Source: JAVBMJ01 sp031552535
GTDB lineage: Bacteria; Bacteroidota; Bacteroidia; Bacteroidales; Rikenellaceae
NCBI GenBank assembly: GCA_031552535.1
Contig: JAVBMJ010000088.1
Span: 1 to 22,773 of the forward strand
Direction: 5' to 3'
Length of the DNA: 22,773 nt
The notes under the pieces are model-generated. The model saw only the letters and a program-made list of their open reading frames with translations. It made no database searches and was not told the DNA's origin. Below are positions 10,801 to 17,339 of this stretch, piece by piece. Position numbers and translations under genes: made by a program. Numbering within the stretch: position 1 is the stretch's first letter; every line of letters starts with the position of its first letter.

Positions 10801-11522
10801 ACGGCAAAGGCAAGGCGCGCTTCATACAGTGTGGCGTGCTTTCGACCGAGATAGGCAGGAAGGGCCGCGAAATAACCGGCCCGCAGAAAGCCGCCGCCGC
10901 CCTGAAGCAGTTGATACAGGAGGTAAGGGTCAGCAAACCCGAGATCAACGAGGGCAAAATAAAGGTGAAACGCCTGTTGAACGAAAGATACCGCCATGTG
11001 TTCCAGGGCGAGATGAACTCCAACGAACTGTGGCGCTACAACTTCTACCTCTACCAGTTGGAAAACATGCGCAAGGCCGACCTCAGGCGCATGGACAACC
11101 GCTCGAAGAAGGTCGACGTCACCAATCTCGTCGACTTCACGCCGTCGGACCGTTCGCATGAGTTCAGCCCGCTGCTGGTCAATCCGAACCTAAATATTGA
11201 GTTGAGTTGCTTCGCCGAGACGTTTATGGAGTTGATGAGCCTGCCGAACTACCCCGATTTTGCGGAGGAGTTCGCGGCACGCGTCGACAAGCTCTATATC
11301 GCCGAGGGCTACAGCACCGAGACCAACATCAACAACATGATCGTGCAGTTGCTGTTGATAGAAGGGTATATCAGTATCGACGATCTGGCACGCGGCAGCG
11401 TTATCGAAAAGGTCAACCGCGAAACGATAGCCGCGGCGAAATACGCCGTGGTGCAGTTCCTCGGGTCCCACACCGCCGGAACGCCTGCAGAAACACCCAA
11501 ACAGAAGAAAGGCAAGCGGTAA
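4833..11522 (+). CDS. Giant protein: PLP aminotransferase domain fused to PEPCK-like P-loop kinase domain
   Basis: This 2229-residue protein has no signal peptide or membrane segments, so it is probably cytosolic. Residues 1 to about 580 are not recognised. About 580-1040 form a class I/II aminotransferase-like domain: NDPNNPTG (671-678), FLDEAYAES with Asp704 and Tyr707, SLSTTKNLAATGERLG with Lys748 as the likely PLP lysine, and RFSVGGY with Arg985 as the likely carboxylate anchor. About 100-150 extra residues separate the last two. About 1040-1540 is helical and unassigned. About 1560-2040 resembles ATP-type PEP carboxykinase: P-loop GDSGVGKSE (1692-1700), AGDMFHEF (Asp1726, His1729), IDAHGE (1824-1829), KRYTA (1847-1851) and IGRKGREITGP (from 2007). 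The P-loop itself is closest to HPr kinase. The tail is Lys-rich. Substrates are unknown. The domain calls come from motif reading by eye. Confidence 0.75.
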   Translation: MKIAGEPKASLSYEALQLIDLYRSLGERAEILLPHHIFDNLTSFVNLCMEEPDDPVRQQAEINKYLLRFREDIPGYVAVSLMLIPHENSKAFEISNKRGDFLKRIDSILDTDATTPELKKVLKNIRCSHDLSVGTPPVNSDHIEFMSRLQLGGHVRDLRKYRDVIGVTGDINEAHWNYLMDTLEQMISQSTHYTTNAEKRDFLDRSRWTVNFKGLNGMIRTVVSGNAGKAVELLNGDVFNRASVVVVDSPATGDLYERMCADTTSIFVIKVRHARINHFSDAKWFPLLSRLVIVDDSKESRSSNTSLVFCFHNGIISTLNKVHTKKLGSPANTQLNLRLILENVNPSFLAEFREKIELQIGTYAGELERMLIGQTGSSTDPEKRITLFKLDEFSRQVAKDKYSLEKLRDFIFFLENCHRQENKQIQTQELIDEFEGRMRSYFYGGNPHIDIVTILEGGGRNQIRTFGSYLRSRPYSNLGSKIRYSCHLILDIIPSCYERTLKNHFHKNFGLNLFLEKYKEHIAKTGREADNKGRFEKFLIDLGIRDRYFALSEEDRDIVKNFLSSLGNLDQTSVSDAVQMIIRDLLFNPAGRPKPYIIYNAAQAWEYKDLLPDDVFDVNPFDIEIENHPDGRLAYDRLIDRLLRIKSTLALFDDSGSLWDLFCENTTIIVNDPNNPTGYSDFNTEVVNNFLRFLNSSKITLFLDEAYAESVKIDNPAEPKWRTISRYIMNNIGSQSRVKAISSLSTTKNLAATGERLGAIATTPKAAEFASFARRQNSAEHGNNNSLLMLNNSLETAQVAKGIKDKIEAELPKNASRSNIKRAIVTFITKQIEKTEISNRDSISNQLHKTAGFEGSPLYLFLLEELVSLDKLDVLGLPDDFKYKDEPFFAYYQNKLVKNLNKFRVNKNFREESLRRLSMAKATGTSLLEKYGAAAMMEVVPSDGSYLFNFRIKDNPPYADVLLFCNYMARHRGIAAVPYPTGLVRFSVGGYIRAGKEGMKVFSAEIEDGLSIFIRYWMRFAAMRGDAANKELETADILEQVFVCQRDKDFIDTVIENYASSGRYAKDGAPSLQIRDVRSLYHASPERSGVTITTIGRSANSVIELHGDIVGSCGDVSQFIQSPAFTKIYENLLAQIYKRVPALSDMDFNTVSSRYSKAVLLKYITNKKSFQPNHHVLDNPEEKNVMREVLIEMEHLLFSDSKMKILAIDATGNPAVDKAKLEGVNSIIKKYIREILLHFNLPFEKESLEPSRREIIRMAGECVEEIIGIGLDTLNLGAWVDEFVGNLRELPEFKAITLSQKSLGYIMDAIHGGLDKSGDVTGRILYLYLLGNDNSFYRMVCERLRYFADRIEERGDGEIKMVTEEFVTSILPKQLGEINDYIMRKRDIKIAENEIYAVSRKVVRFYIGLIRRTKGTDYYNRYVHTIVRIVETAFRKQNSSVNEMVQHGVSLYKGFDMENRALETFDGGSIAWINTMMSKCGVISSEQPVQQHTRIVTDAKKREYPFHKIDRVELKRPGTENGHDGPLEYIRYINPRPESSFFTGRLARFVANMDSDDYRCKVVKHGIVKELVIFQKGYMKYLTDNYRLNHTEDISLDDIRNFVPDVISLLGAPEKLISFPQIGYFDIKGPSGNIKTIVTPLKSEADYFGDVKKPRLTVINEKVKEMGGIPRHGSLFMVEENDGSVFVIEINGDSGVGKSEMIAAFVLRWLKNNLEGIRSVKMIAGDMFHEFQDAEGNLYGIGTEVGDFSRTTDFDPDYIKYYKFLFESSADSNVEDLNSRSTVSGMCDITMPYKIDIMLSAGNYSKQEGGITRVDNPENFLLYIDAHGERKEKATSGDGPHFQRTLKRYTADRSIVEVIARHGNYLDDILDWDYNRAENCYYLASSFKLLDKIDVTEVVKMIFVGKTFIRDGVQYTIDDVDFDMIQNRFPATVSWESDGARLQKELLDRKIFSSIFDSLASTPGGQPFIAEEGQLECVESLVECLRGGKDGKGKARFIQCGVLSTEIGRKGREITGPQKAAAALKQLIQEVRVSKPEINEGKIKVKRLLNERYRHVFQGEMNSNELWRYNFYLYQLENMRKADLRRMDNRSKKVDVTNLVDFTPSDRSHEFSPLLVNPNLNIELSCFAETFMELMSLPNYPDFAEEFAARVDKLYIAEGYSTETNINNMIVQLLLIEGYISIDDLARGSVIEKVNRETIAAAKYAVVQFLGSHTAGTPAETPKQKKGKR

Positions 11523-11580
11523 AGCCGGCGATAACAGTTTCTTAACGGATCGCACCGCGGGAAAGAGGATAAAGAACGAG

Positions 11581-11865
11581 ATTAATGCGGATTAAGAGTT
11601 GGATTAAATTCGAATATGTATATTAATTTATTGTATATAAGTGAATTGCCGCCAATAATTACAGAATTTCTGTTTTCAGTCCGCAGCCAGCGGTGGGCGT
11701 AAATCGAAGCCGGAGGCGCGCGATCAGCCCTCCGCCTGGGGTGGCTGCGGGCTGTGAACTTTGCAAACAAAGTTCATGAAGCTGATAAACAGCAAGTTAA
11801 AGCCTTTCTAATATTCATTTAACTCTTAATTCGCATGATTAATAAATTTAAAACCACAACGGGTT
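11581..11865 (+). repeat. E1-core element with different terminal inverted repeats
   Basis: Positions 11682-11755 share the structured core of E1: CGCAGCCAGCGG, then AGCCGGAGGCG, CCCTCCGC and GGTGGCTGCGGG. The core folds as an outer stem CCGCAGCCA/TGGCTGCGG with an inner stem CGGAGG/CCTCCG. The flanks differ from E1: GCGGATTAAGAGTT (11587-11600) is inverted at 11821-11834 as AACTCTTAATTCGC, 13 of 14 paired. Just beyond, ACCACAACGGGTT at 11853-11865 resembles the E1 right terminus. It is therefore a diverged or composite relative of E1. Confidence 0.6.
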
Positions 11866-11999
11866 ATGGAAATATAGTGAAAGCCGGAAGGCAGGACGAA
11901 AACTTGTTTTCAGGGTTGCCCGGAGGCGCATCCTAATATTTACATAGAAAATTTAAGCCGTTTCTTACAATACTTTCCATATGAAATTTAGACAGACTC

Positions 12000-12167
12000 T
12001 TAGAAACTGTTTAAAAATATTAATCTTGTTCTTTTCCTGCTGTTTGCCGCGCTTTTTCGCGGTGGAATTCGTTAAACAGGAGCCGCTATTCGCCTCATTC
12101 CTCCACAAAAAATCATCGACAAACAGATGTAAAATAACTTCGGTAATATTCTTAAACAGTTTCTTAA
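12000..12167 (+). mobile_element. E2 copy A, MITE-like element (uninterrupted)
   Basis: The ends are inverted: AGAAACTGTTTAAAAATATT (12002-12021) and AATATTCTTAAACAGTTTCT (12145-12164). The interior has no gene and contains the hairpin at 12062-12106, whose minus strand reads GAATAGCGG in the loop. The same interior is found inverted at 22208-22608, where E1 interrupts it. The right end stops about 12 bp before the ATG of the glycosyltransferase gene, so this element forms its 5' untranslated region. No transposase for it is visible in the window. Confidence 0.75.
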
Positions 12168-12179
12168 CCCGCATCAGTT

Positions 12180-13100
12180 ATGAGCAACAATAAATCGCGG
12201 TTCGACCTGCCCATAGAGGTCCGCCCCGGGAGAAAGGTCTACGACAAGCCGCCGTTTTCGATCCTGATCCCGTCGTGGAACAATCTGCCGATGCTTCAAC
12301 TGTGCATTGCGAGCATAGAGAAGAACAGCCGCTATCGCCATCAAATCGTGGTGCATGTCAACGAGGGAGCTGATGGCACCGCGGCCTGGGTTGCGGAGGC
12401 GGGGTTCGACCACACCTTCAGCCGGGGGAATGCCGGCGTGTGTTATGCCCTGAACGCAGCACGCGGATTGGCCGTGGCCGACTACCTTGTCTACATCAAC
12501 GACGACATGTATGTTTGCCCGGGCTGGGACGAAACTCTTCTGGAGGAGATAGGCCGCCAACCCGACGAGAAGTTTTACCTGTCGTCGACGGCAATCGAAC
12601 CGCGCGACGTGGGCAAAAAAATCGCCATAGCACCCTACGATTTCGGACCCTCTCCCGAGGGTTTCGACGAGGCTGGATTGTTGAAGCATTATGCCGAGCC
12701 ATCTTTTGAGGATTGGTGCGGTTCGTCGTGGCCTCCGGCGGTGGTACACCGCGCGATATGGGATGCCGTGGGGGGATACAGCGTGGAGTTTTCGCCGGGA
12801 ATGTACTCCGATCCCGACTTTTCGATGAAGCTATGGCGTGCCGGGGTAAGGCGTTTCAAGGGTGTTGCGGCAAGCAGGGTTTACCATTTTCTCGAATCAT
12901 CGACCAAACACCTCAAGGGAAAGACGACCAACGATGCGAGCCGCCTGTTCCTGCGTAAATGGGGTATCACCTCGCGTGCGTTCTACCGTTTTTACCTGCG
13001 CATGGGCGAACCCTACCGCGAGCTCACCCCGCCCCGCCTCACGGCGAAGTACATTTGGAAAATGACGCTTTGCAAACTTAAAAAGACCTTCATGCGATGA
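12180..13100 (+). CDS. Family 2 glycosyltransferase
   Basis: This 306-residue protein has a GT-A fold start, FSILIPSWNNLPMLQLCIASIE. The nucleotide-sugar region (HVNEGADGT, then GNAGVCYALNAARGLAVADYLVYINDDMYV) has the metal-binding acidic motif in NDDM. A later acceptor region contains SPGMYSDPDFSMKLWRAG. It should transfer a sugar from a nucleotide donor to a surface glycan or lipid intermediate at the cytoplasmic face; donor and acceptor cannot be read from the sequence. There is no membrane segment. The stop overlaps the next ATG by 4 bp, so the two glycosyltransferases form an operon. The 5' flank is an E2 repeat with no obvious promoter. Confidence 0.85.
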   Translation: MSNNKSRFDLPIEVRPGRKVYDKPPFSILIPSWNNLPMLQLCIASIEKNSRYRHQIVVHVNEGADGTAAWVAEAGFDHTFSRGNAGVCYALNAARGLAVADYLVYINDDMYVCPGWDETLLEEIGRQPDEKFYLSSTAIEPRDVGKKIAIAPYDFGPSPEGFDEAGLLKHYAEPSFEDWCGSSWPPAVVHRAIWDAVGGYSVEFSPGMYSDPDFSMKLWRAGVRRFKGVAASRVYHFLESSTKHLKGKTTNDASRLFLRKWGITSRAFYRFYLRMGEPYRELTPPRLTAKYIWKMTLCKLKKTFMR

Positions 13101-13870
13101 AAAATCTCGTTTCGATCATAGTCCCCGCCTACAACAGTGCCGCATTTTTGGCGGAGACGCTCGACAGCGTCCTTGCGCAGAGCTATGCGGAGTGGGAGTG
13201 TGTGGTTGTCGACGACGGGTCGACCGACGCGACGGCAGCCGTAGCGGAGGAATACGCCCGGCGCGATGGCCGCATTGTATTGATCCGCCAGTCGAATCAG
13301 GGTGTTGCGGCGGCCCGCAACCGCGGCATCGGGGCCTCACACGGTAAATACATCCTTCCGCTCGACGCCGACGACGTCATAGCCCCGCCTTATGTTGCCG
13401 AGGCGGTGGCGGAGCTCGACAGCAGGCCCGGGGTACGTGTGGTGTATTGCAACGCCGAAAAGTTCGGGCGTAAGAAAGGCCTGTGGCCGCTACCTGAGTT
13501 CGACTATAAGTTGCTGTTGTCGCAGAACCTGATCTTTTGCAGCGCCATGTACAGGCGCTCTGACTACGATCTCACGCCGGGATACGACCCCTGCATGCCG
13601 GGCATGGAGGACTGGGATTTCTGGTTGAGCCTGATCCATGAAGGTGATACGGTGGTGAGACTTGCTGGGGTCTACTTTTTTTACCGCACCCATAAAATGT
13701 CGCGCAACCGGATGGCCAACCGCAATATAGAAAATATCTACCGGCAAATATACCTCAACCACCGCGAACTTTACACCGGCTACATCGACAACCCGATCCT
13801 CGTGCGCAGGGAGTGGGAGCGCGACCGGCGGCGGTTTATATTTTTGCGTTTTCCGAGGTGCCGGGGCTGA
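13097..13870 (+). CDS. Family 2 glycosyltransferase
   Basis: This 257-residue protein starts with the classic GT2 sequence VSIIVPAYNSAAFLAETLDSVLAQSY, then VVVDDGSTDAT, NQGVAAARNRGI and the DxD-type motif LDADD. GMEDWDFWLSL carries the likely catalytic-base ED. It is shorter than many GT2 proteins but has the full catalytic domain; the C-terminal end is rich in Arg. It overlaps the upstream glycosyltransferase by 4 bp (ATGA), which suggests coupled translation and action on the same glycan. No polymerase, flippase or sugar-nucleotide gene adjoins, so the pair is an orphan cassette. It is followed within 50 bp by an E2-type repeat. Confidence 0.88.
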   Translation: MKNLVSIIVPAYNSAAFLAETLDSVLAQSYAEWECVVVDDGSTDATAAVAEEYARRDGRIVLIRQSNQGVAAARNRGIGASHGKYILPLDADDVIAPPYVAEAVAELDSRPGVRVVYCNAEKFGRKKGLWPLPEFDYKLLLSQNLIFCSAMYRRSDYDLTPGYDPCMPGMEDWDFWLSLIHEGDTVVRLAGVYFFYRTHKMSRNRMANRNIENIYRQIYLNHRELYTGYIDNPILVRREWERDRRRFIFLRFPRCRG

Positions 13871-13914
13871 ACGGGGTCCTGCATAGGCTTCCCCCCCATT
13901 GGAGACCCGTCTGC

Positions 13915-14087
13915 TTAGACAGACACTTAGAAACTGTTTAAAAATATTTCTCTCGGTCTTTTCCACCTCTTCCCGTTATTCTTTTCTGTCGGCCTTTCGC
14001 GTGAAAATACCGTTACATAGAACACCGCTATGCTTCTCTATTTTCACGCAAAAATCATCACCGGAATATACTTAAATATTTTTCCAT
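13915..14087 (+). mobile_element. E2 copy B, diverged
   Basis: The left end (13915-13948) is almost the same as at 11988-12021: TTAGACAGAC, then CTTAGAAACTG, then TTTAAAAATATT, with one or two differences in 34. The interior has diverged but keeps a hairpin with a perfect 11-bp stem GCGTGAAAATA (13999-14009) and TATTTTCACGC (14039-14049), followed by GCAAAAATCATCACC, like copy A. The right end (AATATACTTAAATATTTTTCC) is degraded and runs into E1. Confidence 0.6.
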
Positions 14088-14320
14088 AACCCGTTGTGCA
14101 TTTAGAAAAACGAGGCATTAAAGTTTCATTTGCATGAAAATCAGCTTTGCAAAACAAAGCTGTCGGCCCGCAGCCACCCGGCGCGGAGGGCCGATAAAAT
14201 CGCCTCCGGCTCATTATCCGCACTCCGCTGGCTGCGATCCGAAACCACAATGCAAGCATATATCTTTGTACCAAATGTTTGCAAAATAAACCTCGTCGAA
14301 TTATAAATGCACAACGGGTC
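14088..14320 (-). mobile_element. E1 copy B, 233-bp MITE-like element
   Basis: It begins AACCCGTTGTGCATTTA and ends TAAATGCACAACGGGT, a 16-bp inverted repeat. Its reverse complement matches 22233-22465 with about 7 differences in 233 and the same length. It has no transposase gene. The centre folds strongly: an outer CGCAGCCA/TGGCTGCG stem and an inner CGGAGG/CCTCCG stem with CGAT/ATCG at its tip. No target duplication is evident at this site. Confidence 0.8.
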
Positions 14321-14445
14321 TCTAAATTAATAGCGAAAGGTGAACGCAGAGCGCCAAACCTGTTCGAAAGCTATGCTGAACCGCATCCTATATTAGGCAA
14401 ATATTAGGAGAAAAATCGACAATCAAACATCGTTACCGAGGTTTT

Positions 14446-14489
14446 TTAAAAATAAAAATCCGCAGTAAATCAATCGTTTACTGCGGATT
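14446..14489 (-). terminator. Rho-independent terminator of dnaK
   Basis: A perfect 13-bp stem, AATCCGCAGTAAA (14457-14469) and TTTACTGCGGATT (14477-14489), surrounds a 7-nt loop. On the minus strand it is followed by TTTTTATTTTT. It lies about 30 bp after the dnaK stop. Confidence 0.88.
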
Positions 14490-14520
14490 CGCTATTGTTG
14501 ATAATCGTTTTTAACCGATT

Positions 14521-16443
<1,923 letters not shown>

Positions 16444-16822
16444 GATATTTTTTCGATTTAAGTTTTTTCGGTTTTCCATAAAATTTAACAATCTTTATGC
16501 CAACAGGCAAATTGTCGGGCCACAGCTGTTTTCGTATGACAAAACGCCACCCGTGACACAAAACATGACACGTTTTCTGACAGCAAGTCAGTGGACGGCC
16601 TCCTGCCCGAAACCACTGGCAGGGCATACCCGTACGAAGGAATAAGACGCTGTCTTAAAAAAGAATCGTTTTTTGTTTTGAAGTTATTAATATTATGCCT
16701 AACTTGGTCTCGCGCTAATAATGCGGCGCACGGGGGCACGATATCGAATGTGCCGGCAACAAACGGGGAATGAATCTCTTACAAACAAAATATTGTTGAA
16801 AAATACCTAAATTTTCAAAGAC
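16444..16822. promoter_or_regulatory. Divergent region between dnaK and the HTH gene
   Basis: This is a 379-bp non-coding gap. TGACAC/TGACAC/TGACAG starts at 16554, 16566 and 16578, an exact 12-bp period, possibly an operator or array of binding sites. TAAGAC/GTCTTA forms a small inverted repeat near 16645-16659, followed by AAAAAAGAATCGTTTTTT. I do not find a clear TAnnTTTG box for either gene, and no CIRCE element. Confidence 0.4.
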
Positions 16823-17092
16823 ATGGTTATAACATTTAATGAATTGCGTCGCATCAAAGACAAGTTGCCGAGCGGAAGTTCGAAACGCATTGCGGAAGAA
16901 TTGAATATCGACGTTGACACTGTACGTAACTATTTCGGCGGCAGACATTTCGAAAATGAGGGAAAACTCATTGGAGTGCATTTCGAGAAAGGTCCCGACG
17001 GCGGAATAGTCACTCTCGACAATACCGATATTCTCGACTGCGCAATGCGTATACTTGATGAGACGAAACATCAGGAGTCGGAGCGGGCTTAA
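16823..17092 (+). CDS. Small HTH DNA-binding protein
   Basis: This 89-residue protein has a helix-turn-helix-like segment at about residues 8-40: ELRRIKDKLPSGSSKRIAEELNIDVDTVRNYFGG. The C-terminal half contains GPDGGIVTLDNTDILDCAMRIL. I recall similar short proteins annotated simply as DNA-binding proteins in Bacteroidales, but no function is known to me. The RIAEEL-(N)-VDTVRNYF part resembles the recognition region of resolvase- or LuxR-type HTHs. It is monocistronic: a strong terminator follows 6 bp after the stop. The start is the only ATG that keeps the full conserved block. Confidence 0.75.
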   Translation: MVITFNELRRIKDKLPSGSSKRIAEELNIDVDTVRNYFGGRHFENEGKLIGVHFEKGPDGGIVTLDNTDILDCAMRILDETKHQESERA

Positions 17093-17098
17093 TCCCGC

Positions 17099-17152
17099 CG
17101 GCAAAACAAAGCCTCCGCCTATTCCGGGCGGAGGCATTGTTTTGCCGTTTTT
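17099..17152 (+). terminator. Strong rho-independent terminator after the HTH gene
   Basis: The 21-bp arms 17099-17119 and 17127-17147 pair with one mismatch (CGGCAAAACAAAGCCTCCGCC on the left), with a 7-nt loop and a T5 run at 17148-17152. Confidence 0.93.
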
Positions 17153-17241
17153 CTGTATCTGTCGTAGCAATCCCGGACAGATATAACACACTCCGATCTG
17201 TAAATTACGGTTGCGGGCTGTTGTAATTCGCAAAAAAGTAC

Positions 17242-17249
17242 TATTTTTG
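17242..17249 (+). promoter_or_regulatory. Putative -7 box of secDF
   Basis: TATTTTTG matches TAnnTTTG; a TTG at 17221-17223 lies at about the right distance for the -33 element. The leader to the ATG would be about 85 nt and contains a 9-codon ORF (17283-17312). Confidence 0.55.
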
Positions 17250-17282
17250 CGCACTAATCGGGTGCAGGCCCGTGTATATTTT

Positions 17283-17312
17283 ATGGTGTCCTTAGCAGGA
17301 CGGGTTGTGTAA
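17283..17312 (+). other. Possible 9-codon upstream ORF in the secDF leader
   Basis: ATG at 17283 opens MVSLAGRVV and a TAA at 17310-17312, 27 nt before the secDF start. A small stem GTCCT/AGGAC (17288-17292, 17297-17301) lies within it. It may be a regulatory leader or chance; there is no clear ribosome site. Confidence 0.2.
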
Positions 17313-17339
17313 AAATAAATAATCCAAAATATCAACGAA

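Larger units (their letters stand above)
11523..12179. other. Repeat-filled spacer without genes
   Basis: This 657-bp region holds E2-derived fragments near 11533-11590 (AACAGTTTCTTAAC, and AAAGAACGAGATTAATG resembling E2 interior). It then has an E1-core element (11581-11865), a short low-identity module (11870-11935) and a full E2 copy (12000-12167). Short open frames here fall inside the repeats and are not convincing genes. I see no TAnnTTTG promoter in front of the glycosyltransferase gene. Confidence 0.6.
13871..14440. other. Repeat-filled spacer without genes
   Basis: This contains a diverged E2 copy (13927-14087), a full E1 copy (14088-14320) and about 120 bp ending at the dnaK terminator. 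That last part includes a low-identity relative of the module at 11870-11935 (shared TAGYGAAAG and CGCATCCTA). Frames open in E1 are shared with the other E1 copy only because the DNA is repeated. Confidence 0.6.

Noticed and set aside
8724..11159. Long minus-strand open frames opposite the giant gene (also 4731-6716 and 7278-8546)
   Set aside because: They are antisense to a gene with recognisable motifs, have low-complexity His/Val/Arg-rich translations and arise from its codon bias.
11582..11770. Short minus-strand frame in the E1-core element, and small frames in E2 at 11965-12193
   Set aside because: They lie within inverted-repeat elements, and no related frame is kept in the other copies.
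11523..12179. CRISPR array in the repeat-rich spacers
   Set aside because: The repeats are inverted-ended elements of 160-260 bp, not short direct repeats with regular spacers, and no cas genes are present.
13871..14440. Retron or reverse-transcriptase system associated with the hairpins
   Set aside because: No reverse transcriptase motif (YADD-type) is found in any protein of the window; only the hairpins are visible.
16444..16491. A longer DnaK starting at 16491
   Set aside because: The extra 16 residues precede the conserved MAKIIGIDLGTTNS start and are not part of the family.
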